Counted from the stretch's first letter, positions 9,944-21,215 are shown. The stretch is DNA of 64,000 nucleotides from Bidens hawaiensis (GCA_021521415.1 JAIQDT010000186.1:286001-350000); one strand, 5' to 3'. Translations and numbers: made by a program. Notes: generated from the letters alone by a model not told the origin.

Positions 9944-9996
9944 AGATACAGGATTACGAGACAAGAGCTGAAAGATCAAGATATGAAGCTACTGCC

Positions 9997-10005
9997 AAGG
10001 GGGAG
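9997..10005 (+). other. Polypurine tract of S1
   Basis: AAGGGGGAG two bases before the LTR start TGTTGG. It primes plus-strand DNA synthesis in reverse transcription. Confidence 0.85.
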
Positions 10006-10007
10006 TC

Positions 10008-10471
10008 TGTTGGTACATAAATGTCAGTAGTTCATATGTCTAATGTCTGTAATCGAGTCTGTAATATTGTTTATGTATTTGTTTGTTTAAAGCGAAGTTG
10101 TTGACAAGTTCGCTTAGGCGAACTTGTTAACCAAGCGAAGTTGTTGACAAGTTCGCCTTGGCGAACTTGTTGAACGAGCGAAGTTATGGACAACTTCGCC
10201 TGAGGCGAAGTTGTCGTGTATTTATATAGGTTACGGATTAACCGTTTGAGTGTTGGTTAGAGAGTTCAAGTTACGTGTAATTCAGTGAGTCAAGTGACGT
10301 GAGGTCGAGAGTCTGTAAGTATCACGGTTTGAGTTATTAATATAACGTGAGTTTTGTTCGTATCGTATTCGTGTGTTCGTGTGATTGTATTCTACGTCCG
10401 TAACGATCTACACAGGGATTCCGCACCTGTGTATATCGGGATATCTCGTGTGATCCGTCCAGGGAACCTAC
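10008..10471 (+). repeat. 3' LTR of S1
   Basis: 464 bp, starting TGTTGGTACATA and ending GGGAACCTACA. Related in sequence to the S4 LTR at 57718-58117 (both start TGTTGGT(A/G)CAT, and both end in a GGAATCCC/CGCAC-rich stretch and GAACCTACA). It carries GCGAAGTT-type inverted repeats followed by a TATA box. Confidence 0.9.
10091..10230 (+). promoter_or_regulatory. LTR promoter: inverted GCGAAGTT motifs then TATA
   Basis: Several AGCGAAGTTG/CAAGTTCGCT and GGCGAACTTG copies run from 10091 to 10215. TATTTATATAGG follows at 10219-10230, and a typical start region lies about 30 bases downstream. Confidence 0.65.
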
Positions 10472-11035
10472 ATTAGCCTTTGTGAGGATGAACTTGCAAG
10501 CAGTGTACCATTCTTTTGGCATTGAATTGAGAAATTTTGTGTTTAGATCAAAATCAGTCATTACATAATCAGTTGTTCTGAGATCATTCACAATGGTTAA
10601 GAATCTTTCAAGAATAGACTTCAACCTCTCACCATCTTTGTATCTGAATCTCTCCAACTGTTGCTTCAATCTTTGCTTCTTAATGTTCTTCAATTCAACA
10701 TTTCCCTCAAACATCTCAAGGTTTGCATCATACATTGCCTTAGCATTCTGATGATGTGCAACCTTGGTGAGGATTTCCCAAGACAAGCCTAGCTTAAGCA
10801 TAGCCAAGGCCCTATCATCAACCTTTCTCATTCTCTATCTCACAGCAGCTGTTGCAGCTGCATTTGCCCCTTCTTCAACTTCAGCTTGAGGACCATTCTT
10901 GATAGAATTCCACATGTCCACATCATTATAGCAAACGGCTGCTTCAAAGAGTACTTTCGATTTGGTAAAGTTTTCCTGTCCAGACAATCTTGGTATCTTA
11001 TTAGTAGACACCTCGTGTTCCTCATATCCAGACAT
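10472..11035 (-). pseudogene. gag: Gag N-terminus of S2, truncated
   Basis: Begins MSGYEEHEVSTNKIPRL at 11035, nearly the same as S3 Gag (MSGYEEQEVSTNKIPRL). It holds the copia capsid-type helical domain (LSWEILTKVAHH, RLKSILERF, TTDYVMTDFDLNTKFLNSMP). TAG at 10832-10834 replaces the Glu codon that S3 has in RERMRNVDD. The reading ends at 10472, where S1 inserted. Start choice rests on the match to S3 and the leader position. Confidence 0.88.
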
Positions 11036-11323
11036 TTTGTTAAAACAAAAGTTAAGTTCTTATCAAAACAGGGTAAAAACGATCAGATCTGAGAATAAAT
11101 CCTTAGATATGAGGTGTCTGATATGATAAGAACAAGATTCAGAAGTACAGATTAAAACTTTAAGTGAAATAGGGAAGAGAAAACACCGGAAAATTGTAGA
11201 TCTTGAAGAAAAATTGAAAACAGAGCTGCTGACGTCACAAATCAATGGAAAAGTGGTATGCTTACGTCATTCTTCTTCAAATCTTCAATCATCAACACAA
11301 GTCTTTCTAAAAAGCAATAACAA

Positions 11324-11335
11324 GCTCTGATACCA
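11324..11335 (-). other. Primer-binding site of S2
   Basis: TGGTATCAGAGC on the minus strand, two bases inside the LTR end. Complementary to the 3' end of initiator methionine tRNA, the usual plant copia primer. Confidence 0.9.
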
Positions 11336-11337
11336 CT

Positions 11338-12540
11338 TGTCAGGCCCTTTCGAATCTCAAATGGATGATGGATCAAGTCATCACACAAATGTGTTGACAA
11401 GAGAGTTAAATGACGGGTTGCTATTTTAGGAAAGATTACCGTTTATTAATGGCGGAAACACTAAAAAACATACGGTTGCAATTAATAATCAAATAAGGAA
11501 AACACAATCAGGATTCACTCAAAAGATTTCCATTTCATATAATTATAAAATCATACAAAAGGATAATCGATTAGGGTTTTGAAGGAATCCTAGGACAGCC
11601 GTCACGATAAATGTTTTTTGTATTAGTGAGAATGTTGTCCGTGTTTTTCCATTTCTGGCGACGTGCCCTAATTATTCCTTTTATAGGCCTGCCAACCTAA
11701 GACAGCTGTCATTCCTTCTAGAAACCCTAAACATACATACATATTCAAATTACATATTCAGAAAATAAGGTAAGTGTAAAACAAGTCTTTCCGGGTAGGC
11801 TTTTCATTAATCTTCAGTGTCCGAGTACGCAGTGTACTCGGCCTTCCTTCAGACTTGGTAATCATAGAAGTGTACTCGGGAATAGTTTCCGGGTAACCTT
11901 TACTTGAAGAGTATTTTACCTAAGTAAAATACTCACCGGGTAGACTTCAGACTTATTGGAATTATCAAACTTTGCCCGACAAATCCTTACGAGCAACCTT
12001 GTTCTTCTATGGTCCTGTTCAGCTCTTTGTCATATTATAACTTATTATCAAAGTGTACTCGGGAGTACATTACCTTGCTCGAGCAGAACCTTACTTGATA
12101 TTGACTTAGAGATATTCCTTTAATACATCAAGTATACTTGGACCATTCTTATTAATGAATACCTTGTCCGGTCTTCCAATTACTTGGCTTCTTGGACTTG
12201 GTTAACCAAACCTTACTCGGAAGAGTAAAATACTTGGTCTTGAAGAACAAACCTGCTTGACAGAGTGAACCTTTCTCGGAGATACCAAATTAGTGAACCT
12301 TACTCGGGAATGTTCTAATTAGCTTACCTTGCTCAGAAATCCACTTAAGAAGACTATTTGAAGTAAACCCTGCTCGGAGAGCAAAATTTCATACTCGGCT
12401 AAGTAAAAGCTTGCTCGGAGTCCCAAGGTGTGCTCGGATTCAATACTTAGCAGTTTCTGAGGAGGTTGAGAAGATTCCAATCTTCTTTATACTTCATTCA
12501 TGGTCAAATCTTCCCATGGGGTCAAATTCTTGACCCAACA
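11338..12540 (-). repeat. 5' LTR of S2
   Basis: 1203 bp. On the minus strand it starts TGTTGGGTCAAG and ends GGGCCTGACA. The U3 part (about 12480-11790) is packed with CCGAGTA/CTCGG-type short motifs. A TATA box, CCTATAAAAGG, lies on the minus strand at about 11691-11681. It matches the S3 LTR (55925-57104). Confidence 0.9.
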
Positions 12541-12902
12541 GAAAGGAACCACTAACTTTTGTGATAGCTGGGGAATCAAGATGATAACCTCTACTCTAGT
12601 GCATCCTCAAGCTAATAGTCAAGCGGAGTCTAGCAACAAAATCATCATCAACAATCTAAAGAAGAAGCTAGGATCCAAGAAGGGAAAATGGGCCGAAGAA
12701 CTACCTTATGTTTTTTGGGCTGACAGGACAACATCCAAAAATGCAACATGCCAAACACCCTTATCATTGGTGTTTGGATCAGAAGCAGTTATGCCCACAG
12801 AGATGGTGGTTCCTACAGCAAGAACGAGCATCCGTGATCCTGAGGCCAATGAAGAAATCCTTCTTGAAGACTTGGATACCGTTGAAGAACTAAGAGACCT
12901 AG
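12541..12902 (+). pseudogene. Ty3/gypsy integrase remnant
   Basis: About 120 codons of the C-terminal half of a gypsy integrase catalytic core: GIKMITSTLVHPQANSQAE (catalytic Glu at the end), KWAEELPYVFWADRTT, PLSLVFGSEAVMPTE, then EEILLEDLDTVEELRDL. This spacing fits the Tat lineage (Retand/Ogre-like) rather than a chromovirus; the assignment is from motif memory. It is cut on the left by the S2 LTR and on the right by the T1 LTR. The open frame extends left into the S2 LTR only by chance. Confidence 0.8.
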
Positions 12903-15900
12903 TGTAACGATTCCAGCAAATTCAGGTATACCCTAGCCGGTATATACTATTTATGTGTTATTTAATAATGAATATATGAATTATAATGCGTTCATACGAG
13001 TATGTATGATTCACATTACGGAATATACTCGATTATACAGTTAATCGTATTGGAAATACGATTAACCGATCAACGGTTATTTAAGCCCGAACGAATCGAG
13101 GATTACATTATAGACGAGATATATAATATTTAGTGATGTTTCCGAAGTGTTAAAGCTTCGGGATAAGTGAATTAAAGCACAGAAAAAGAATTTCGATTTA
13201 ATGGTACGTCGGTACGTTAAACGAAACCTTTAATACCAAACCAAGCAAGAGACGATCAATCAAGCCGAAAAAGATGCGCAATTATTAATAATATGATGTT
13301 TTAAGATAATAAATGTTATGGTTTAAGTTTTTAAAGTTTTTAAATTGGTTTTATATAAATTTCATTATTAAGCCGAAAACGACCGTTTTAACCTTGTTTT
13401 AAGCCGAATTAAACATCTAACCGAAAAACGAAATGAACCAGATTATCCAAAACATTATCCAGAGTGCCGAAATCTAAATGAATGGCTAGAAATGGAGAAG
13501 TGGGTCCCACCCCACCCTCCTCTTTGGACCGATCGGACAAGGGGATTAAACCCCTTGTTTTGTTATTTTTTTTATAACAAACATCTCCAAGTTCTTCAAT
13601 CCTCTCCACATTTCCACTCAAAAACCCGAGTTTGTAGCAAAAAAACCGAGGTAAAAATCGAGTTATTTACGTGTTCATCTTCGTTTCTTGAGTTTACTTG
13701 CAAGAAAATGAATTTTCAAGTGAAAAAGGGTGAAAACCCGAGATGAAAACCGATTTTTGCATGATCAAGTGATGTATACGGGTTATACAAGGGATCTTGG
13801 TCCAAGAAAGGAGTGAAACGAACCAAAAACGAATTTTTACGGTTTAAACATTAGTTTTGAAACAATAACCGAAACTATAGTGTAAGAGGCTTGATGGTGA
13901 GTGTAACTTGCTTGGTATTGTGGTATGTTGGTTGTAGGTTCTGTATTTAGTGGTAGATAAGGCGGAAAGACGAGTTTGTAGCTTGTAGTGGCGGAAGACA
14001 AAAGGTATATTCGGTTTATGTTCGGTTATGAGTGTTTTGGACAGATTGTGGTACATTTAGAGTTAGGCTACGAAATTTCACAGAGATGATCTACACATGA
14101 AAATATGAGATCTGTGAAATTTTGGTAATTTTTGGACAAAGGATGAATATTTGGTGAATTTAATGCTCGGTTTTGGCTAAAAATAGTGAAAAATAGTTAA
14201 ATATCATGAAAAATTCTGGAAAATTCCAGATAAGCTTTTTATAACATGTAAAAGTCACACGTAAAATATTAGGTCCGTTGGAGAAGTCTAAGTAGGCTTT
14301 TCGGTTAAACGAGTTCTAGGCTTTTCTAGCTCGGTTTTAGTGAAAATGGCATGTAAAAAGAGATTTTATTTCTGGAAAAATTACAGGGGACCATGTGGAT
14401 AGCAGGGGTCATCCAGGAAAAATTTTGGATTTTTCTAAGGTCGTTTGGCATTTACGACATATTTAGTGTTTAAATGGTGTTTAAAAATAGATAAATAAAT
14501 TTTAAATATAAAAATTAATTCTGGAAATATTTTATAAAATTCCCCACTGTCAAAAAGTGATTTGTGCAAAATTTCAAGATCCGAGATTAAATGGATAATT
14601 ATTAGTGTAAAAACAAACCTTTAGAGTTTAAAACGCGTAAACCGGTAAAGTTCGTCTAAACGAGCTGACTGGTGTATAAAAACCCTAAAAATGAACTATT
14701 TTCATATAATTGAGTTAAACAAGTAAAAATAAATCATTCGAAAATAATTCGGATGATTTGGGTAATTTTATCCGATTTAACAGTTTCCGGTACACTAAAG
14801 ACGGAAACGGGTCCCGCGGCCAATCGGGGCGTCTAAACCGAGCTCTAATTTCACAACATTAATTAAAATGTCAGTCAACAACTATTTTCGGGTCGTGTGT
14901 GACCAAACTCATTTTTGAAACGTAAAAACGGATAACCGTGCTGGGCACGCAAAAACGGGGAAAACAAACTAATAGTAACTTTAACTATTGAACTCTAAAC
15001 GATATCACAATCTGAGTCCGGAGAAGTGTTTCTGGGTTAACATTGCCCCCAGAAGGAGTACAGTACTGGGTTAACAGTGTCCCCAGATGTACCGGTTAAC
15101 ACGGTTAAAGTTATATTAATCGTAATTGTATAGTAACGAACTTAGGGATCGTATTACAGATCCGGATTAGTAGCGGCGTACTGTGTCACCTACTTGCTAG
15201 CGATAAGTTGAGTTTCACGAGCCCCTTTTTCTGAATTGTTTTTAAATATTTTCCCGGGGCGGAAAGCATGTTGTTATTAAAATGATTAAGTACATACGGA
15301 ACGCATGGATTTGCGTGTATTTATATATGTTTTATTGTACGGGAATCGTACGGAAATGTACTAAGATGGTAATTGTCTGAGTTGCTAAGATTGAAAGACC
15401 CCGCAACACGAGTGATTAGCTAAAAGCCGGTAGAGTGTGAATATTACTATTGGTCTGACAAACCCAACTGGTCCGGCATGGATTTGCTGATGTTTCCCAG
15501 CCAGTTGCACATGTCTATTTTGTTGTTATTTAGTTTGCTATGTAATGTTAGGCATAGCGGTTTGGGGCAGGTTCGTGGGCGGAGTATGCCACGGGGTTGT
15601 ATGTGGATAGTCAGAGGTTTCACTTGTGGGCTCAGCATAATTACATCGCTAATATATGATTATTATAATGAATTGTCACTGTTTATTTAAATTAGTGAAA
15701 CTCACCAACTATTCGTAGTTGACCCGTTTTCTTTACATGCTTTCTAGGTACCCCCAAACTGGAATAATTGCTACATGCTTGACGATGCGTGCTTTTTGTG
15801 GAAGCTTATGATCTTTTTGTATTAAATATGTTAATGTACTGTTAGTAAAACTTATGTGTTAACGCCTAGACTGTAACTAAACTCGGAACAATGTAATATG

Positions 15901-16004
15901 GTGTAAATTAATGTAGTGGTGTTTTCTTTATAAGCAATGCTGTTGATATCAGATGTGTCTGTTGCATCCCGTTTACGTTTCCGCTGCGGTTACGGGGTGT
16001 TACA
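12903..16004 (+). repeat. 5' LTR of T1
   Basis: 3102 bp, TGTAACGATTCC to GGGGTGTTACA. Compared with the 3' LTR it has an extra stretch near 14462-14535, a 12-base extra near 15732-15744, and a dense cluster of differences at about 15165-15215. It contains CTGGGTTAACA...CCCCAG motifs at about 15034-15087. No coding capacity: the frames at 13492 and 15478 lie inside the LTR and recur in the 3' LTR. Confidence 0.93.
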
Positions 16005-16009
16005 GAACT

Positions 16010-16022
16010 TGGTATCAGAGCC
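16010..16022 (+). other. Primer-binding site of T1
   Basis: TGGTATCAGAGCC, five bases after the LTR, complementary to initiator methionine tRNA. T2 has the same site and spacing. Confidence 0.93.
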
Positions 16023-16096
16023 ATTGGTTATAAAGAATTAGGATGTCTTTAAAAGATACCTAAAATATAGCCAGTAGCTCAAGTATTATAGGATCT

Positions 16097-16610
16097 TGTT
16101 GGTTCAGTCGGGACCGAGACGATCCGAGCCGGTTCGAGACGGAAGGTTTGATAACCAAAGACGGATTCGAGACGGAAGGTTTGATAACCAAAGACGGATA
16201 GAAACAAACACGAAACAAACGATTTCATTGAAAAAAAAACGAAAGATTACATGCTTGTTAAACACTGAAATCACGATCTATGGCAGGGGGAGGTCGAGCA
16301 TGGCCTCCCCCCTCATCCGGACAGCACCTGGGCGCCGGGCACGCAAATCCTTTTACAAACCACGCCTGAAAGCTGGGTATTTATAACCACTGCTATTCGA
16401 TCAGGACTCATTCGATCGAATGAGTCCTATTCGATCGAATAGCAGACTCATTCGATCGAATCAGAGACTGGTTCGATCGAATGAGTATCCATTTGAAAAT
16501 GCCCTTTCGAATGGATGACTTTCGGCGTGGACCACTATCTAGGTGTACAGCATACAACATAAACAATCTAAACTATTCGCCAAGCGACGGCCACAAAACA
16601 TGCACCAACA
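16097..16610 (-). mobile_element. 514-bp solo LTR in T1 leader, TSD GATCT
   Basis: Starts TGTTGG, ends CCAACA, and is flanked by GATCT at 16092-16096 and 16611-16615. The T2 leader has the uninterrupted sequence, so the insertion is certain. Minus-strand orientation is favoured: it then starts TGTTGGTGCATG like the S4 LTR, and ATTCGATCGAAT palindromes precede a TATA (GGTTATAAATACCC, about 16387-16374). It contains a perfect 26-bp palindrome at 16403-16428. Confidence 0.88.
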
Positions 16611-16882
16611 GATCTGAATATCAACTAATAATTTATAGTGACGAGATCTGGATGAACTTGGATAGACAAGTGAGTTATTATGGTCCGGAACATAATAAAA
16701 TACTTGTCCGCACGAGGGAATTCAGAGGAAGTCACGGGGAAAATTAATAGGTAAAATCGGCAACATATGTGTAAGTATATGATAATATTTTTATGTGACA
16801 AAGTTGTATGAGTATGTGTATATTAATCATGATTTACAATATGAAAGAAACTATATGTTTGCTAACTTGTGTACAGGTAGGG

Positions 16883-17496
16883 ATGTCGAGATCACGAAGT
16901 CTGTCAGTGGAGGAGGACCCGGAGGAGGCCAGTTCCGGGAACTCTAGGAGCTTACGCCTAGCATCCAGCACTGAGCCTAGTGAGACTAGCCGTAGGAGTA
17001 CTAGCCTGTCCTCCCCTACTAGGGTTGCCAGATCCCCCACCCCACCCGCACCACAGGTCACCCCTACCCCTCCCAGACCCGGATCCCGCCTCACGGCGCG
17101 GATCAGTGTCCCCTATGTCCCACCTACCTCTACCCCACCCAGACCTACTTTCCACAGGGGCGAGTCCTCCCGCCCCCAGCCTGAGCCTGTGCCTCCACCC
17201 GTGTGGGTACCCCTAGGCTGGAGAGGGATGAGCGTCCCTCCTCCGAGGCTGCATGGCTCCGAGTGCTCACCGAGCAGGTGATTGAGCACACCATCGCCTT
17301 GACGGTGGGGATCCAGAGGAGGAGACACTTGGCGGACTGCGTACTGGACAGCCAGTACGCGATTGGCCAGCTGAGGAGGGAGGGCGCATACTCCTAGTGG
17401 ATGATTGACCGGATGGAGACACGGATTCGGGGTTTGATGGCGGTTTTGGTGGTGATGGTGGCAGTGTTGGTGTGGTTGGTATACCACCATGTTTAG
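16883..17496 (+). pseudogene. Upstream ORF of T1 (proline-rich, tail-anchored), broken
   Basis: Homologue of the intact T2 ORF at 50081-50707. The start is the ATG at 16883 (MSRSRSLSVEEDPEEASSG), six bases after a TGTGTACAG. A Ser/Pro-rich half carries RSPTPPAP and LTARISVPYVPP, shared with T2. A frameshift near 17205 moves the rest (AAWLRVLTEQVIEH) to another frame, and TAG at 17396-17398 interrupts it again. The end is METRIRGLMAVLVVMVAVLV then WLVYHHV, a single C-terminal hydrophobic helix. Function unknown. Confidence 0.7.
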
Positions 17497-17842
17497 TTAT
17501 GTTAGGGTGGTAGTAGTCAGGGTCCGCTTTTTGATACTCTGTGTAAGCAGTTAGTGGCGATGCTAACATAGAGTGAATCTTGGGTAGTTATAGTACAGCC
17601 ACTAGCCCATAGGGGGCCTCTTTTGGGGATATCATTGTAGATACTTTTGGTGTATCATTCAAGCACTGACCCATAGCGGGTTATGTCGAAATGATGCCGA
17701 TGTAGGACCGATGTATAGAAACTTAATCTATGGGATGATGTTTATGATATATGTACTGATGTTTATTAATGAATGGAATGTGTGTTGTGTATCGAGATTG
17801 GAATTTGTATTAATTATATGTATTTTCTTAATGTTGTGTAGA
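17497..17842 (+). other. Non-coding gap between upstream ORF and gag of T1
   Basis: 346 bp with no credible ORF. The frame open from 17711 into gag gives a hydrophobic leader not kept as a start in T2. It ends TTGTGTAG directly before the gag ATG context, as in T2. Confidence 0.6.
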
Positions 17843-19630
17843 ATGGCACCAAAACGGTCAGCTCGAATGTCAGAAGTGGATGTGGACCGTCTGATTGCTC
17901 GACAGTTAGAGGCGACGATACCGGATATAGTATCGCGCAACGCCGCCAGTATTAACAATACGACCAATCCAGACCCTGTGAGCAATCAAACGACAACCAA
18001 TAATGATGGGGATCAAAATGTTAACCCTCGACCGAACGGTAACCCGATTCCGAGTAATGACGCACCGCCTAGGGTGGTCGTTACAGACAGTAATGGCCCT
18101 ATACCTAGTGTAGAAACGAACCGCACTGAACCGACTCCTGCAACAAAGGGATGTTCAATCAAAGATTTTATGTTGTGCAAGCCCCTAGAATTTAGCGGGT
18201 CTGAGGGACCAAATGGGTTGGTTAAGTGGATTGAGAAAATAGAGTCTGTTGTGATCATCAGCAACTGCCCTGAGGATTACGTTGTTAAGTATGCTACCTG
18301 CACGTTCACGGACCATGCCTTGACATGGTGGAACAAGATAGTGCAAACTCGCGGTCAGACAGCGACAAACCGCATGACCTGGGCAGAGCTCAAGGCCCTT
18401 GTACTGGAACATTTCTGCCCGAAAAACGAACTACAGAAGTTAGAAAACGAATTGTGGAACCTGGAGATGCAGGGGGCAGACCACTTGGGTTATACGAACC
18501 GATTTAATGAATTGTCGCGATTGGTGCCATGGTTGGTCACCCCAGAGTCAAAGAGGGTTGAGCGTTATATATGGGGACTAACTCCAGTAGTAAGGAGTAT
18601 AGTCAACACTGGGGGACACAAGACGTTTGAGAGTGCGGTGACGCAAGCTGGTATCGTCACATACGATTTCGTGATGAGTGGGTCACTGAAGGTGGCAGGA
18701 GAGTCCGCTGGGGGAAAGCGAGGTACGTATGACAATAGGATCCAGGAGAAGCAGCAAAATAAACGTGCTAGGCCCGCTGCCCAGAACTACGCCATGACTA
18801 GTTCAGGCGGAAGGCAGGAATCGTAGAAAGGGACGTTCCCTAAGGGTGGGAAATGCGGTTACCAGCATGGTGGCGAGTGCAAGGGGGTAGTGTGCCACCG
18901 GTGTGGCAGGAATGGGCCCTACGCACCGAGTTGTAGGACAAACCTAAACAATCTGAACCGACAACCACAACCTATCCGTGCACAGCCACATAGGACCCAA
19001 CCAGCCCGACAACAAAACCCACAAGGAAACCAAATGATGACCACCAGCCGTGCTTGCTTTAAATGCGGCAGCATAGATCACTTCAAGAGATACTGTCCGA
19101 AACTGAACCAGGGAGGAAATGGGAGGCAAACCGTGGGTCAGGCATCGTCGTCCAATCCGGCGAGAGGCCGAGCATTTGTGATGGGGGCGAACGAAGCACG
19201 CCAGGACCCCAGCGTAGTGACAGGTACATTCCTCGTCTCTGATCATTACGCTTCTGTATTATTTGAAACGGGCGCTTATAGAAGTTTTGTCTCCGTTAAG
19301 TTCCTATCGATAGCAAACCTTCCGATTAGTGAAACCATAGAACCTTATACCGTAGACGTCGCTAACGGTAAAACCATGATAGTTAATCATATAGTTCGGA
19401 AATGCCCTTTTATTCTGAACGATCAATCCTTCCTGATTGACTTATTACCGGTAGAATTAGGTAGTTTTGACGTAATAGTGGGAATGGATTGGTTAGCACG
19501 TAACAAAGTGGAAATAAACTGTGAAAAGAAAATCGTCAAGATCCGGGTGTCGGATGACGAAGAGGTGTTAGTGCAAGGAGAGAAGTCGGGCACAATGATA
19601 CCATTTATATCCCACCTCAAGGTGTTAAAA
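17843..19630 (+). pseudogene. gag: Gag and protease of T1, broken
   Basis: The start is MAPKRSARMSEVDVDRL at 17843, matching T2. The chromovirus gag domain ([20 protein letters not shown] through RYIWGL) is followed by TAG at 18824-18826, where T2 has a Gln codon (CAG to TAG). The same frame continues. The first canonical knuckle has lost its His (GPYAPSC; T2 has GHYAPNC). The second (CFKCGSIDHFKRYC) is intact. The protease reads LFETGAYRSFVS where T2 has [12 protein letters not shown], so the catalytic Asp is gone. Coding is cut at 19630 by a solo LTR. This copy encodes no working particle protein or protease. Confidence 0.9.
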
Positions 19631-19946
19631 TGTCACACCCCCAGCCAAAGGCGGAAAGCCAAGGGCGTGGACGAAGTCGCAGATTGAATAAGCCATAACA
19701 CAGGTTAAGAGTCTAAATGAAATGCATACATAAATATTCAAGTTACATTGTTCAAAAGATACAAATAACACCACAATTGTCCAACAGATACTAAATCTAG
19801 TACTACGCCTTCGGTCTTCTCCTAAGGCCATCTAGAAATCCCTGTTCTTCATCTATCATCATTACCTAAAAATATGCAGGAAAACGTCAACTACAAAAAT
19901 AGTTGAGTGAGAACATAAGTTTGTGGTAAAAAGAAAAAGGGATTTC

Positions 19947-20169
19947 ATACACGAGCATGCTAGACCAAGTTGTAGGGGTTTATATATAGGGTGTACCAGC
20001 GGCTAACCCACCACTCCTACAACTTGTTCTACCATGTTTGAGTATGATCCCGGTTTTTAGGAAAAATAGTTAGAAAAAGAACAAGCGCACCAAAATAGGT
20101 TGTAGGGGTTTATATATAGGGTGTACCAGCGGCTAACCCACCACTCCTACAGCATATTTTGTTGTGCTT
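19947..20169. repeat. Twin long hairpins with common core
   Basis: Hairpin 1 (19947-20045) pairs about 30-base arms with roughly 24 matches. Hairpin 2 (20083-20169) pairs 24-base arms with 20 matches. Both enclose the same core, about 51 bases starting TGTAGGGG, including GGGTGTACCAGCGGCTAACC, and ending CCACTCCTACA. Outside the core the arms differ between hairpins yet stay self-complementary. Repeated at 24295-24517 by the duplication. Confidence 0.75.
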
Positions 20170-20984
20170 TTTGGTTTATAAATCCAGAGTGAGAAGACAG
20201 ATCATAAGTAAAAGCGTAGTGCGGGTACATGGATCATTACAGTTCATAATAGTGCGCGAAAAGCGTGCACGTGGGTCATTGAGTGGAGAGGAGAGTCCAG
20301 AGTTACGATGTGTGTGAGGCAACGCAATAGTTCATAATACTCGAGATAATTGCACATAACAGATAGACCAAAAGAGCAAGTAATAACACATAATACACAT
20401 AAGAGGCCACGCGAGAGAGAGGCGAGACTTACATGGATTCACACAGAATCCAAGGCCGTCGAGTCAGTAGTGGAGCGAGACTTACATGGGTCCCGCAGGA
20501 TACCCAAAGCAGTCGTGATAGTGGCCGTGGTTCATAGAGCAACAGTGTAGAGAGCATATAGTTCATAGTGCAATAGCGCGTAGAGCGAACATGTATAGTG
20601 CAACAGTTCATAGAGCAGCAGTTCATAGAGTAATACAATTTATAGAGTAAGTAAAGTAATTGTGATAGTGCTTACATTACGTTAAGTTATAAGTGAAAGC
20701 GAGTAAAAGCAGAGAAAACAGTGTGTAAAGGTTTTGAAGTAAAGTGTTTTTGCATATTTCCACCCCGTGGTTTGATAAAGCAATACAGTTAAAAAGGGGT
20801 TATGAACTCACCTTGATCTCGGGTTAGGATGGTGCTACAATAGATCTCCTTAGCCTAGAATTTGACATATATATAAGGTTAACAACGCGTTATAAGTCTA
20901 AGAAAACGAGCTTACGCGACCTCGAGCAAAAACTAGGTTTTAAAGACGAAAACAGCTTGGTTCTGGCTTGATTCGGTCTAATAG

Positions 20985-21215
20985 GCACACATTCGGTCGA
21001 ATCTGAGGCACACTCGATCGAACTAGACACACACTCGGTCGAACCAGCTGGGAAAACTCGTTCGGTCGAACATGGCACTTGTTCGGTCGAATAGACACTC
21101 GTTCGGTCGAATACGAAGCTCATTCGGTCGAATGAGGTGGAGACCATTCGGTTGCTTCCCTATTCGGTCGAATGGACTGGTTCGGTCGACTGGTTCGACC
21201 AAATGAGTCCTGAGT
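20985..21215. repeat. TTCGGTCGAA motif array in the solo LTR
   Basis: About twelve copies of (A/G)TTCGGTCGAA or close variants, irregularly spaced by 10-25 bases. Copy 2 lies at 25333-25563. Near-palindromic, and similar to the ATTCGATCGAAT copies in the solo LTR at 16097-16610. Confidence 0.85.

Larger units (their letters stand above)
1..10471 (+). mobile_element. Sirevirus-type Ty1/copia retrotransposon S1, 5' end outside window
   Basis: The order is gag with zinc knuckle, protease, integrase, reverse transcriptase, RNase H, long spacer, a third ORF, polypurine tract and 3' LTR. Integrase before reverse transcriptase marks Ty1/copia, and the extra ORF after pol plus a gag with a long C-terminal extension marks the Sirevirus group. 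The LTR starts TGTTGG and ends CCTACA. The right flank is the gag of another Sirevirus (S2) on the opposite strand, so S1 is younger than S2. The right target duplication should be TTAGC at 10472-10476, but its partner is outside the window. Pol and the third ORF both carry stops, so this copy is not autonomous. Confidence 0.93.
10472..12540 (-). mobile_element. Sirevirus S2, 5' end fragment (LTR, PBS, gag start)
   Basis: Read on the minus strand: LTR 12540-11338, primer-binding site 11335-11324, leader 11323-11036 with no other feature, and gag from 11035, cut at 10472 by the S1 insertion. It is the same family as S3: LTR, leader and gag align along their length, with indels. The rest of the element lies left of S1, outside the window. 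Confidence 0.9.

Noticed and set aside
11324..11335. tRNA-like sequence near LTR ends
   Set aside because: Only 12-13 bases complementary to initiator methionine tRNA; these are primer-binding sites, not tRNA genes.
12500..12540. Start of the integrase-fragment ORF
   Set aside because: Bases before 12541 belong to the S2 LTR, so the ATG at 12500 is not part of the integrase.
17711..17842. 44-residue hydrophobic extension at the start of T1 gag
   Set aside because: T2 gag starts at the equivalent of 17843 and has no matching extension.
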